DNA from: Isochrysis galbana
Lineage: Eukaryota > Haptophyta > Isochrysidales > Isochrysidaceae
Direction of reading: 5' to 3'
Assembly: GCA_018136815.1 (NCBI GenBank)
Contig: CM030931.1
Coordinates: 6,902,399-6,966,398, forward strand
Length of the DNA: 64,000 nucleotides
Translations under genes and position numbers: made by a program
Part shown: positions 22,561 to 33,470 of the stretch, piece by piece
Numbering within the stretch: position 1 is the first letter of the stretch
Layout of the letters: each line of letters begins with the position of its first letter
Notes under the pieces: model-generated
The model's input: the letters and a program-made list of their open reading frames with translations, nothing else
Database searches by the model: none
Told to the model about the DNA's origin: nothing

Positions 22561-22743
22561 CCTAGATGGGAAATACGTATTTACCGTATTTGGCCAGAGA
22601 CCAAATACATATGTATTTGGCTGTATTTGAAGCGTGTCCTGGGTTGTAGGCCTCGAATGTATTTGAAATGTATTTGGCCGGAGGCCAAATACATATGTAT
22701 TTGGCTGTAATTGCGGGCCCCTGCACCGTATTTCCCATCTAGG
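22561..22743. mobile_element. MITE, 183 bp, 8-bp target duplication
   Basis: Terminal inverted repeats CCTAGATGGGAAATACG at both ends, flanked by GTAGCAGT on each side (22553-22560 and 22744-22751). The interior is built from repeated TATTTGGCC and CCAAATACATATGTATTTGG palindromes, so much of it could fold on itself. The 8-bp duplication points to a hAT-type or related DNA transposon supplying the transposase. Confidence 0.88.
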
Positions 22744-22751
22744 GTAGCAGT

Positions 22752-23391
22752 AGCAGGGCTCGCCAGGGCCCCAAAAACCAAAAAACCTTTTTGAAGTTGA
22801 AGATTGAAGATGCCATCTACCGCTGCTTGCAAATACTATTTTGTCTACCCTCCCCTGTCCCCCGGGTCCCGACGGCATTGCCCTTATCCCACAATAATAA
22901 TTCTGAGTGTTAGTGTTAGTTACTACTACTACTAGCGCCACTGGCCATGTACTAATAATACGACAGAGGTCCCGCACCATCACACCACGTACTCCAGGCG
23001 CAGCTATCGCGCCACCTTATCTTCTCACTTACTCTACAATTGTCTTCTTCCGTTCCTCCCTCTCCTTTGCTCCCAAGAGAGAAGAGTTGTACGACGATCC
23101 GTGTGCGAATCGGCCTGGGCCACCAGGCCCAATCTTCTACTCCGTGACTTCTTTTGTAAAACGTGAGAAGAATTCAGGAGTTCTTTTCTGTGGAAGAAGC
23201 CGGCGGCGGCTGCGCGGAAAGCGAGGAGAAGCGAAGGTCTAGCAGCCAAGAGAAAAGAGAGTCTGGAGAGAGACGTACAAACTAAAGTACACGGAAGAAA
23301 GGAAGAGAGAAGGCGATCAAATCCCCATCCTCCCCGAGAGAAGAGGCGCAAAGAGAGAGAGAAGACCGACCATCAACGAGGCACGGGAGGA
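22752..23391. other. Intergenic with dispersed motif copy 4
   Basis: Positions 22887-22960 carry the CTGAGTGTTAGTG motif family. No gene is supported, although the minus strand is open through Ser/Leu-rich low-complexity sequence. Confidence 0.45.
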
Positions 23392-23419
23392 GAGAGAGAG
23401 AGAGAGGGAGAGAGGGAGA

Positions 23420-23468
<49 letters not shown>
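23392..23468 (+). repeat. GA microsatellite
   Basis: A run of GA dinucleotides with a few GGGAGA interruptions, followed by G-rich repeats to about 23725. It lies upstream of the RING protein gene, possibly in its promoter. Confidence 0.9.
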
Positions 23469-23469
<1 letters not shown>

Positions 23470-23913
23470 ACCTGTCTATTCCACGTGATACATGAGTTCC
23501 TTTACGAAAAGAGACCAGAAACAGGGAGAAAAGAGAGGGTTGTGAAGCGAGCGAGCGGGAGAGAGAGGGCGAGCGCACAAGAGGGCGATCGAGACGGAGA
23601 GGCAGAAGGGGTGTAGAGTGGGGGGAAGGGGGTGGGGCGGTGGGGCGGTGGGGCGGTGGCGGGGGCGGGGGCGCGCGGGGGCGGGGGGGGGGGGGGAGGA
23701 GGAGGAGGAGGAGGGGTTGGGGGGGAGCGTGCGTGCAGGAGTCAGGTCCGCCTGGCCACCCGTCGCGCCATCGCTCACTCACTGCCCGCCCACAAGCCCC
23801 CTTCTGCCCTCGCTCTCCCTTGTCCCCCTTTCTGGCGGCCTCCCATTCCCCCTCCCCACCGCTCCCCCCCTTTCCCGTTCGCTTCCGCAGGCATTTGGCT
23901 CCCTCCCTAAAGG

Positions 23914-26537
23914 ATGAGCGTGCTCATGCCGAGCGCACAGATATTCCGCTCCCAGCACTGGCGGCGCAATGTTCGCTCCGGCAATGAGACCAACTCCACC
24001 CACGAGCGCAGATCGGCGTCGCTCTCGCCCGCGTCCACCCGACGAATCAGATTTACTCATATGCTCGTGGTGGCCAATGCGCTGCAACTACTCCTCATGA
24101 TCACATTCATCGCGCTGCTCTTGGCGCGTATGGATGACGCTTTTAGCTGCTCCTACTTTGTGGTCATGCTTCCGCTGTGGATGTCGGATGTAATCACGTT
24201 GCTCACAGGAGCCTATGAAATGAGGCGAGCGCTACGTAGCCGCACGGAGACGCCGAGGTGAGCCATAATAGTGCCCGTCCCGAGGCATGCTTGGCGTCGA
24301 GTACTAGTATCACCTCGTAGTGTCTTGCCTTGAAACCATGGAAACTTTGCTGTATGCTCCATGACGCTGTCATGTGTTCGCCCTGCCATGACACAGCCGC
24401 AACCAAACCATCAACCTGATCAATCGTCTCAAGGGCTGTTTATGCGTTGCCGCGTTTAAGGCGCTCCTCTGCATCCGTCTCGACGGCATCAGTGCCGCGC
24501 TTGCTGCTCGTCTCATCTGCATGCCCTACTACGTGGCTGCCCTGCTGCGCCTTGTCCTCCACCTGATGAAGACTCCCCTGCCCGGCTCACTCCCGCGGCG
24601 CACGGCATGTGGTCGGCTCTTTCAGCCGCGGCCAGGCGCGCCCATCAATCCGGTGCACATAATGGTCATTCTCATATCGTGCCGGATCGACAACACCTTT
24701 GAGGCATCATGGGCCCTCACCTTCCTGCCACTCTGGCTATTGTTCAGCATAGTCTCCTTCGTCTGCCTTGGCTTCGGCATCTTGGCCATTAGCATTTTCA
24801 TGATGCGTGGGCCAAACGAGCGTGGACAGAGGCTTCTCTTCCTCGTATGCTTCGTCACTCTCCTCACGATTACCGTCACCGGCTCGGTATTTCTGGTCAA
24901 TCTGACCATAAGACTCGACACCCAGGACGCCAATGCCAGCAACTCGGCAATCTGCCTTCCGCTAATCGTCGGCTACTCGATTCTTCTTGCGTGCTATCTC
25001 GTTTTCACACTGCTGGTACCGCGGCTTCTGCTCAACGACCTTGCTGCCGCCGGTGAAGAACAGGCCACTGAGGAAGAGGACACAGAGGAAGACAATATAC
25101 TCGATTTGGTCACACAGCAGTTGGGCCCACCCTTCCTTGTGCAACATTCGTCAACGCTATTCAAGAGAATCGACATGAACACCTCTACCATGTTCGAGGC
25201 TCTTCGGGCGCGTGGCAAAGCCCTAGCGGCGCACAGTGAGAGCGCGAACAAGATTGGCGAGTTGTCCTTGAGCACGAGTGCAGATGGAGCCACCGAGTCC
25301 CGAGCCCCAGGCCAGTCCACTTACAAGCCCGACATTGAGGAAGGATGGGGTGGGTTGGATAGGCGAGACAGCTATCGGGATGATGCCAGTTTGCACGCGG
25401 GTGGCCGAGGCGAAGCGTCCAGTGTGAAGGGCACCAAACCATCGGACGAGGCTATGCTCTCGGCGCCACTCACGTGGCTTCACGTCACGGCTGCAGACGC
25501 GCGCGACCATGGTGAGTACGTTGCGCTACAGGCCGAGATCGAGGAATGGGTGCAAAAACAAGCCAATGCTCTCCGACGCACGCATTGCTCGGCGTCCCAG
25601 CGGTCCTCCGCGCAAGGGCTAGTCGTGCCTGAGGAGATGAAACACAAGCTGCAGCGTCTCTCCGCCCTCAAACAGCAATTCGCCAGCGCCGTGTGTGCGG
25701 TAGCAGCGGCCGAGGTGCTGTCATCGCATGGTGAGATTGCAGAACAAGATACGTGTCGAAATCTACATTCAATGTCCCCCGGGGAAGACCAGCCCTCCTC
25801 ATCCAGATTCCCCGCCATCGAGATCTCCCAGAGGCCCACAATAAGCGCAGACAGCCCTGATCGATATACCGCTGGTGGCAAGGTCGCATCGCAGCCACCG
25901 GTGGTGGAGGCAGCCGCAGGTATGACATTATCGCCACCTTCAAATCGGGATGTTTGTGTAGATGTCACCGACGCATTTCGCTCCCAGTTGCCAACCCGAG
26001 CTTTGAGTGTTGGCGCTCTGTGCACTACTTCCACATTTGGCGATTCTGAAGGACGAGTTGTGGGAGACGTCTTGAAGGCCGTGCCCTCATCCGACGGCCT
26101 AAGCGAAACAGCTCGTGACGACGTGGATGGCGGAGAGGGCGCGGAAGACAAGTGTTGGATTTGCTTTGATGGCCCACGCGATGCCGTCCTGCTTGAGTGT
26201 GGCCATGGTGGGATGTGCGCGAGCTGCGCGAAGAGGGTGTTAAGGAGGAAAGGTCGCTTTTGCCCGATGTGTCGGCAGCCTGTTGTGCAGGTAAGGGCTT
26301 GGTATCATGTGCGAGCAGCCAACCACATGCACATCCTCCAAATCTGCGGATGCCTAACGCCAATGTCACACTGAACCACCTCATCCCCATGCCCCCTCTC
26401 AGATGGTGCAGCTCCGCCTCGAATCTGTGAGGGAGAGCAAACAAGTGCCTACGCACGTTGTCCCTGTGCTTCTGGCTGATCTGCCGACGGAATGGTTACA
26501 TGATGAGACGAACAAATCAACCGAAGTAATCGAGTGA
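23914..26537 (+). CDS. TMEM185-like multi-pass membrane protein with C-terminal RING finger
   Basis: Exons 23914-24257, 24397-26290 and 26403-26537 (GT-AG introns of 139 and 112 nt) give 790 residues. The N-terminal ~350 residues contain several membrane segments (ANALQLLLMITFIALLLA, FLPLWLLFSIVSFVCLGFG, LLFLVCFVTLLTITVTGSVF, VGYSILLACYLVFTLLVP) with the LPLW motifs typical of the TMEM185/Fragile-X-F family. A long acidic, Ser-rich cytosolic region follows. Residues about 701-746 form a C3HC4 RING (CWICFDGPRDAVLLECGHGG, then CASC and CPMC), the mark of E3 ubiquitin ligases. A membrane-bound ubiquitin ligase is inferred; substrates are unknown. The start at 23914 follows a pyrimidine-rich leader and is the first in-frame ATG. 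Confidence 0.88.
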
Positions 26538-27228
26538 TGGGGCGACGTGGGATAGGCCTGCGTTGCCCTAGCATTGCTGCAGCGCGAATCTGCGGTCTAG
26601 GTTGCGGCATGCCACATATCTTTCTTTGACCATGTTGTTTATGCGCCAAATTTGGCGACCGGCATTGTAGATGTACACGAGTGGTGCTAGACTTTTCCAA
26701 CGAGTCTATGACGGGATGTGGCTACTGCCAATCTTTTGTAGCCGCCCAATGCCGACCTTGTGCGCGCGGGCGGGCGCGGCACGCGCGCGCCAAAGTAGAC
26801 GCGCACGAGCTCCTCGGGCGGAAGGAGAAGCACGCGCCTCACCTTGTTTTATGTGTGTGCTTATAGAACCGCTACTTTTATGAGTGGAGCGCAATGGGGA
26901 GCCTTGCAGATAACAGATTTCGCCGCGAGCCCCCTGTCAGTCGATCCTCATGCTCGCTCGTGCTAGCCGAGCCCGAGTGTTCTCTGTCCAGTTCTCCTTC
27001 CCTTGTTGCCATAAAAAGTCATCCTACATATAAATCACTTCTTACCGGATTCTCACCACGCGCGTAGCCCTGGGGCCGAAGTGGTTAGCTCGACAAAGCC
27101 ACGCCTAGGGCGGTCGAACAGCTATTTTAAGCCTTCGCTAAGGGTGAAAATTGACCAAGTCAAGATTGAGGATTCATTACGAGATTTTTGGATATGGTGA
27201 ACGGATAGGTGTAACTAGCACACAGTAA
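26538..27228. other. Intergenic, nothing recognised
   Basis: 3' flank of the RING gene. I checked both strands for coding, tRNA and repeat signals and support none. The region ends where the retroposon family A copy begins. Confidence 0.5.
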
Positions 27229-27722
27229 GTTGGTAGGATCATGGAGCGCGCGCCGCTCCCCTCCTCTCCTGCCGCCACCCCCGCCGTGCCGGCCGAACGG
27301 GCCGCGACCATTGCCGCGCCGCAGAAGCGCGCGCGAGCCATTAGGTAAAAGAAGATGGGGGGCGCCAGAGCCAGGAGGAGGAGGGAAGGGCCGCGGCTCG
27401 CTGCGGCCACTCGCTCTGACGAGGAAGATTAGCGCTCTTCTGGACCCCTAAACTCACGAGTGCCCCCCCCCCCCCCCCTGCGTTGTTTTCCCCGAAAGGG
27501 TTTTCCCCCCCAGTGTGGCCTCGAGGAGAGGGTGTGCTGGGGTGCGCAGGGTCGGTGCGTGCACTGGGGGGAGGACAAATATCGAGGGGAAGGGGCAGTG
27601 CCCCCTCCCCCTCGGACACCCGGCTCGTCAGGCATGGGGGGATTCCGGGACTAAAAAGTTGTGTCCAATTAGCTCGTGGGGTTGGCTAGGATATAAGATT
27701 ATTTATTTATTTATTTATTTAT
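27229..27722 (+). mobile_element. Retroposon family A, copy 2, with (ATTT)n tail
   Basis: Starts AGGATCATGGAGCGCGCGCC, is shortened internally relative to copy 1, and ends with the conserved GGGGTTGGCTAGGATAT followed by AAGATT and about five ATTT units. The ORFs across the G-rich part are artefacts. Confidence 0.7.
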
Positions 27723-27748
27723 GCTTGAGGGCTTTGTGCTTTGTGCTT

Positions 27749-28530
27749 GAGGATAACCTGCATGGCAGATTTAGAATTGGCATATGGCGGAAAGAGAGGT
27801 GTGATGAATTTTTTAAAGTTCTCGTCCATCTTTCTTATGATGGATCCATTGCAATCTGTTGTGGTTAGCGGGAGAGCCGCCCTTTAGGTTTCCCAAAGAG
27901 AGCCGCTCTCTCTTTGTTTTCCCGCCTTCGCGTGTCTCCCTTCGGGTTGCACCCTCTCCGTCCGATCGGGATCCTCCGATCCCGATCTTCCTCTCCTCCC
28001 CCCGTGTGTTAGGATAGGGGTGATCGCTCTCGATCCCCCTCCCTTGTTTTCTCATGTGTGCGCCCCCTTTCTTTCCTCCTTGTGCGCGCCCCCGTGCGTT
28101 TCCCGCGTTTTCTCTTGTCCCAGAGTTTCCGAGAGTCGCGCTCATGGCCGCACTCCCAGAGGCTCTGGGCGAGCTCTCACGACCGCCGTCGCCCCATGCT
28201 CGTGTGAGCGGTGTTCCCGCCGGTGCCATGCCTCCCTCCAGCCCCAGTGCTCCCTGTGCTCAGCCCTCCGTGAGCACGGTCGCCCCTGGAGGGCCCCGTC
28301 CTATGCCTCAACAATTCTTTGAATCACAACCCTCAGCCACATCCACAGCCACTCCACTCCGCCAGCCACACAATCGCTTGCGTACTACTACATCATCAGG
28401 CGCCATTCCATTTATAGGCATGGTTGGGCACTGTGAGGTGGGTGCCTTTGCTCAAATACTAGAAGAATTTTTTTTGTGCCGGCGCATCGCGTATTTGGAA
28501 ACGAGGGGTACCAAATGAAGGCAAACGACC
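27749..28530 (-). pseudogene. Second copy of repeat D, interrupted by a solo LTR
   Basis: 27749-27856 and 28376-28530 together match 42165-42425, the 5' part of the unrecognised minus-strand ORF there, including its start codon (27829) and leader. The coding part is cut after about 25 codons by the adjacent retroposon A end. Two copies in 64 kb suggest that D is itself a multi-copy or mobile sequence. Confidence 0.7.
27857..28370 (+). mobile_element. Solo LTR, 514 bp
   Basis: Inserted in the repeat D copy and flanked by CAATC on both sides (27852-27856 and 28371-28375). It starts TGTTGTGG and ends CCACA, so it has TG and CA ends and short inverted termini. The empty site is visible in the other copy of repeat D at about 42272. 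An open frame from the ATG at 28144 (MAALPEALGELSRPPSPH) runs to the LTR end and resembles the Pro/Ser-rich Gag N-termini of other elements here. It arose by recombination between LTRs or by internal loss. Confidence 0.9.
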
Positions 28531-28955
28531 TTGCCGGGGGGGGGGGGGGACGTCTAAAGATTCAGGGGTAACACCTACTACGGACTGGGCACTGTCTACC
28601 CCAAGCAGCTGCCAGGGGAGGGGAGGATGGGCCGTGGGCTCTCGTGCACACTGGTGGCTTCAGTGTGCGTACTGATCTTATGATTATTTAATGCGATCGA
28701 CTAATTGAGCTGTCGGTCTAGAAGATGATTCGAGTAGAGTCAGAGCCCATCGAACTAGAGTCGCCTCGCAAAGAATGAATTGATTACGCTTCACGGCCAA
28801 GTAAGCATAAAATTAATAGGGATGCTGTGCGGTGTGATACTGCCGCTATTTGTTTGCGTTGCCCCTATGCCATGATATCCAAACGCAACATTGTGCCAGT
28901 GTCACGACGGTCTGACAAGGCTGCGCTGCTGGTGAATGCATGCATGCCGAAAGAC

Positions 28956-29633
28956 TTAGCCATCAACCACGCGATCCATATTGCTGCCTGATGATTCGTT
29001 CGCTAGGTGCGCAGAGATCGGTGCAGAGAACTGTGCTCCCATGACTTCCGCTTTCCTCTCCAGGTAACGTACACACGCACTGATCGGTTGGGATGCCACT
29101 TTTGAGCGGCGGAAGGCACGGGAGATGATGTGATCGTAAGCACCAAATGCCACAGACGACAGAAATTCTCGGCAGCGCAAACTGAGCTTGTCCTTGATGG
29201 TGGCTATGATTGCTGCTTTGTGATCCCAGTGATGATCCAGTAGCACAGAGGCTCGCACAGCCAGCGAGGAATCTGGAAGTGCAAAGGCTAGACGGTCCAG
29301 TTCGCGCCAAACTTGCACGGAAATGTCTGCCTTCGAGCCTAATCCTCGCACTTTTTTCTGGTGTGTCACGAAGTTCGCCAAAGCGATTTTCAGTTGGTAG
29401 TCATCTGGCAACTGAGTTGCATGCGCTACATGTGGCGCTATTGCTGCAGCAGCACGTGTGGATGAGTCGAAGCGGAGGAGCCGCGATCTCTGCCTCGTAC
29501 GGTATTCGGCCTCAATCGTTTCGAGCTGAACCCTCCCTGGCTCCTCGAAACGAAGCTTCTTGCCACCTCGGCACGGACGCTCTCGCCGCGAGCCATCTGA
29601 GCCCCGCCGAGAACTCTTGGACTGGGCGCGCAT
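28956..29633 (-). CDS. Unrecognised protein, 225 residues
   Basis: An open frame from ATG 29633 to 28956 with balanced composition and no repeats (MRAQSKSSRRGSDGSRRE, then a helical body: PDDYQLKIALANFVTHQK, SVQVWRELDRLAFALPD). The basic N-terminus could be a nuclear or organelle signal. There are no membrane segments and no known motif that I can name. It sits between mobile elements, so it could be a host gene, an exon of one, or transposon cargo. Confidence 0.4.
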   Translation of the reverse strand: MRAQSKSSRRGSDGSRRERPCRGGKKLRFEEPGRVQLETIEAEYRTRQRSRLLRFDSSTRAAAAIAPHVAHATQLPDDYQLKIALANFVTHQKKVRGLGSKADISVQVWRELDRLAFALPDSSLAVRASVLLDHHWDHKAAIIATIKDKLSLRCREFLSSVAFGAYDHIISRAFRRSKVASQPISACVRYLERKAEVMGAQFSAPISAHLANESSGSNMDRVVDG

Positions 29634-30734
29634 GGCCTTGGCTTTCTCGCCAGCCTCCGTTCCCGCGCAAACTCCATTTCTAGCTCGCCGCCCTCGTTTC
29701 TTATTTCTTGTTTCTTGTTTTGACTAGCTCTAGAGTCAACTCTCTAGGAAAGGTTAGGCTAACCAGCTGGAACTGAAGGGCGCTGCACGAGGGCAGACGG
29801 CCAGACTGAGGGGCTAGAGCGCGTGGGAAGGCGACGGGAGCGACGCGGTGCATAGGGAGGGCCAGGGAGTCTACACCAAGTCACCAAGGCGGCCCACGAT
29901 GCTCCAAGCTAAACGAACGCAAGTCGTTGCTCGTCGACGTCCGCAAGCCCGTGACCGTCGCTAGGGTGAGAGGGGCCTAGGTCCCACCCATCAGGCATAC
30001 CTCTTGATCTTGATAGTCGGGCATGAATGGAACGGGCCTCGGAGAGAGAGCTAGAGCTATATCGTTCATACTTATATTTGTTGGTTGACAGGGGGTGTAA
30101 AGCACACACGTACACGTGTCCACGAACCTGCGACTAATTTCGTAAACAAACGACAAGGAACCTTGCCCCCGGTGACCCGGTGAGCTTGCCAAAACCACTG
30201 CTGAAACCACGAACCAAAAGCCGGGGATTTTTGAGAGTGTTTCACTCGAGTTTCACTCCGAGTTTGACGTCAAACGGCGAGGTGAAACATTGGTGAAAGC
30301 AGGTTTGTTTGTTTGACTACGCCCACTGGGCTCGTAGGAGAACTCTGGCGGGTTCTCCTACTGGATTTTCTTTCTCCCTCGCGAGCGATGGCGGTGCGCT
30401 TGCGGCCCGTGGCCCCCCCCTCCGCAGTTCCCCCCCCCCTCCGCAGATTTCTCCCCCCCTCGCAGTTTCAGTTTCCCCTCCCCAGGATCAATGGCGAGGG
30501 AGACCTCATCGTCCGCGCTTTCGTCGGAGAAGCCCGTGAGGAGCTCATCCCACTGATGATCCCCGTCGGCCGCGACAGCCAGTGCCAACGCCATCTCCGC
30601 ATTCGCCAGCTCCATCGCTGTGAAGGGGCGGGTCGGCATCGTCGCTGCTGCTCTCCCCCCCAACGAGGGAAGTAGACGACGAGAAGAAGAACTCGTCACG
30701 ACGTCGTCACTCATCGCTCATCGTTTACTTACGG
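29634..30734. other. Gene-free stretch
   Basis: No supportable gene. Positions 30237-30299 hold several GTTTCAC/GTGAAAC words in inverted pairs, and similar words recur at 33234-33290. The C- and CT-rich part at 30400-30480 is low complexity. Confidence 0.4.
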
Positions 30735-30796
30735 TGACAACGAGAAAATTGATATAAAAATAAATATAAAATAATTAATGTCATATCCTAGCCAAC

Positions 30797-31302
30797 CCCG
30801 GATGGGGCAAGTGACAAGTGGGAGATGCGCTGGCGCAAGTGGACGCCTGTGCAGCTGCCCGCCAGCGTGCGGTCGTGCGCCAACGCCAGCTCGTATGGGG
30901 GCGACGCAAGACGCAAGAGCGAAAAGCTCGACACCATGAATGAGCGTTGCCATGCATGTGCGAGTGAGGGGCGGACCATGCGGCTGCGACGCGTGGGCGC
31001 GCGCGTGCGGCCCCGCGAAGTGCAGGCAGGCGCTTGGGAGGTGAGAGGGGCAGGAGACGAGGGAGAATGAGAGAAAGCAGGAGAGAGAGGGGTGTGGGTG
31101 GTGGTGGGAGGCCAGAGCCGGAGCGAGAGAGCGAGCGCGCGCCTGGTCGTTGGCCACGCTCCCGCGCGCCGCGTTCCCGCCGCTGGTTTTTTTTTGGTTA
31201 TAATGATAGCTCAGCAGCCTTGTACTGATATCAGTACATCAGCCCTCAGGGAGCTTATACTGATGCATCAGTACTGATATCAGTACTGACGGCCCATCCG
31301 GG
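30797..31302. mobile_element. MITE, 506 bp, 8-bp target duplication
   Basis: Ends CCCGGATGGGG and, inverted, CCCGGATGGGCC, with TAGCCAAC duplicated on both sides (30789-30796 and 31303-31310). The right part carries two copies of the palindrome GTACTGATATCAGTAC. Its termini are of the same type as those of the MITEs at 22561 and 36348. No transposase is encoded. Confidence 0.88.
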
Positions 31303-31367
31303 TAGCCAACCCCACTAGCTAATCGGACACAACTTTTCCGTCCCGGAATCTCGCCATGCCTGACGAG

Positions 31368-32122
31368 ATAACTAAGTTTATACTTGGTTCGCCCATGGGG
31401 GGGCACGAGCCCCCCCCTCTCTCCACTCCTCCCCTGCCATGGGGGAGGAACCACCCATGCTCCTGGCAAGCCATCAGCAGACTGCCCTGCTGACCCACTC
31501 TCTCACTGGCAGGCTTGCCTGCCTCGCGCGTCCTGGCCTGCCGTGGCCAGCCCATCGCTCCAACCCCCCCTCCCCCCCTGTTCGACAGGCAGACAGGTGC
31601 AGATTGGGGACCCCTGAGGCACAGGAGTGCCAGCGAGGGAGAGGCAGGGGAGGCCAGGGCCCAGCCCCAGCCTCCTCTGCCCCCTGAGCTGGCCTCCAGG
31701 GGCCTCCAGGGGTCGCCAGGGGCAGCTGCAGGCCTGTCGCAGGCGCGCCATCGCGCGTGCCTGCAGGAGAGGGGAGAGAGAGCGCGGAGAAGGGGGTGAG
31801 CGGAGCGAGAGCTCCGCTCACCGGAAAATATGTAAGTCCCGCACCTGTTTGCAGGATAAGTCGGGACTGAGGACGCCGCCAGCCCGGTAGGCGTAGGAGG
31901 AAGGAGGGAACGGATCACCGGGGGGGGGGGCGGGCCACCGGACCATATCTAAGGCCCCTTTTCCCCTATATCGCCCCTAGTAGTGCACGGGGGGAGTCGC
32001 CTGATGGCGGGGGGGAAAGGGCCGGGGGAGTGGGGGTGTAGAAAGTTTCCTACGTGAGTAGAAAGTAGAGGATGCACGGTCGCGTGTGCGGTGTGCGGTG
32101 AGACTATTAAGAAATTAATTAA
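31368..32122 (-). mobile_element. Retroposon family B, copy 2, 17-bp target duplication
   Basis: Flanked by TCGCCATGCCTGACGAG at 31351-31367 and 32123-32139, which fixes the insert at 755 bp. In its own orientation it starts TTAATTAATTTCTTAATAG and ends CCAAGTATAAACTTAGTTAT. A 17-bp duplication is typical of LINE-type target-primed insertion. It lies inside retroposon A, so B was active after that A copy inserted. Confidence 0.88.
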
Positions 32123-32439
32123 TCGCCATGCCTGACGAGCCAGGTGTCCGAGTGCTACCGGGGGGCCGGGGGGAGGGGGCACTGCCCCTCCCCTCGGTAT
32201 TTGTCCCCCCCCCCAGTGCACGCACCGACCCCGCGCACACCAGCACGTCCTCTCCTCGAGTCCACGCTGGGGGAAAACCCCTTTCGGGTAAAAACAACGC
32301 AGGGGGGGGGGGGGCACTCGTGAAAGGGAGCCTAGAAGCGCTAATCACTCCTCGCCGAAGCGAGTGGCCGCGGCAAGCCGCGGCCCTTCCCTCCTGGCTC
32401 TGGCGCCCCCGTCTTCTCTTACCTAAATAGGGCGAGAAG

Positions 32440-32945
32440 ACATGTAAACGCCGGAGGGGAGAGCTGCCACTCCCCCCTCCCCTCTCTCTTCCCTCTTCCT
32501 CCTCTCTTCCCTGCGGCTCTGGCCATGGCGCATGGCGCGCGCCTGCGGCCCCTCTTCAGGTCCCCAGGAGGCCTGCAGGGGGCCTGGGAGCACAGCTCAG
32601 GGGGCAGGTGAGGCTGGGGCATGGCCCTGGCCCCTCCTGCCTCTCCCTCGCTGGCTCTCGCGCCCCTGCCGGTCGACTGGAGCTGGCTGGGGGGTCTTGA
32701 TAGGGGGGCCCAGGGGGAGGAGGGGTTGGTCAGAGCGACAAGCTGGCCAGCGCGGGCCAGGGCGTGCGATCTGTGCCCAGCTCTCTGGGAGAGTCTGTGG
32801 GCAGTCTGAGTGAGTCCCCCCCAGAAGCCAAGAGGCAAGAGGCAGCGCAGGGGGGGTGGATGGTTCTCGCCCCCCATGAGGGGAGTCGAGAGAGTGGGGG
32901 GGGGGGCCGAGGCCCCCCTCCATGTCGACCAATCATAAGATTAGT
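32440..32945 (+). mobile_element. Retroposon C, related to family B
   Basis: It has the same architecture as B: a pyrimidine-rich 5' part, a GCATGGCGCGCGCCTGCGGC block like the B block GATGGCGCGCCTGCGACAGG, a G-rich middle and the end GACCAATCATAAGATTAGTT. It is clearly diverged from B. Boundaries are approximate. Confidence 0.5.
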
Positions 32946-33300
32946 TGAACGAGAAGAGAGAAAATTGATATGACGGTCCTTGGTCCTTGGTCTTAAAGGT
33001 AAATTCGCGAGATAAAGAGAGACGTAAAATCACGTAAACAGAGAAGAAACAAACGGGAATGGGGGCCCTTCCGCATACAAGTAGGTGGTGAAAAGTAAAA
33101 ATAATACGCGCGTTCACTTTTTTAGGGGGGTTGAGTATGTAGTTGACGGGTGTTCATTGTCGCGCGCCGTGAGTTGGGTGTGTTCGCGGCCAGCAGAACC
33201 CTGTTTCCCTTTTTGCGGAACGTTGTTTTCTTCGGGTTTCACCCAGCTTTACTCGGTAGTCAAGCAAGTGAAACCCCCGGAGTGGAACCCGAGTGAAAAG
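32946..33300. other. Gene-free stretch
   Basis: No coding signal. GGGTTTCAC near 33234 and GTGAAACCCC near 33270 form an inverted pair, possibly the arm of a small hairpin element. Confidence 0.35.
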
Positions 33301-33470
33301 AGGCGCTGTTTGCTGTTTGCCCTGCTGCAACAGCCTCACTAGTGAAACCTTCTCAAAAGAGGCGCTGTTTGCTGTTTGCCCTGCTGCAACAGCCTCACTA
33401 GTGAAACCTTCTCAAAAGAGGCGCTGTTTGCTGTTTGCCCAGCTGCAACAGCCTCACTCAGTCGACCTGG
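33301..33470 (+). repeat. 59-bp tandem repeat, about 3 units
   Basis: Units AGGCGCTGTTTGCTGTTTGC, CCTGCTGCAACAGCCTCACT, AGTGAAACCTTCTCAAAAG begin at 33301, 33360 and 33419, nearly identical; the third is partial. Confidence 0.92.

Larger units (their letters stand above)
30735..32430 (-). mobile_element. Retroposon family A, copy 3, carrying two nested insertions
   Basis: In reverse orientation: an AT-rich tail (30735-30784), then ATATCCTAGCCAACCCC, then the body to about 32430. It is broken by a MITE at 30797-31302 and by a family B retroposon at 31368-32122. Removing both and one copy of each target duplication leaves a sequence collinear with copies 1 and 2. Confidence 0.8.

Noticed and set aside
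23392-23725. Regulatory GA and G-rich tract as a structured RNA
   Set aside because: Simple-sequence repeat only; no complementary partner is visible.
27065-27140. tRNA-like stretch (GGTTAGCTCGACAAAGCC)
   Set aside because: It has a D-arm-like word, but no acceptor stem or TTCGA arm at the right spacing; I found no convincing tRNA in the window.
27230-27689. ORFs with SREGCAG-type or poly-Pro translation
   Set aside because: Retroposon A sequence; frames are not conserved between copies.
33301-33470. Tandem 59-bp units as a CRISPR-like array
   Set aside because: The units abut without spacers, and the genome is eukaryotic.
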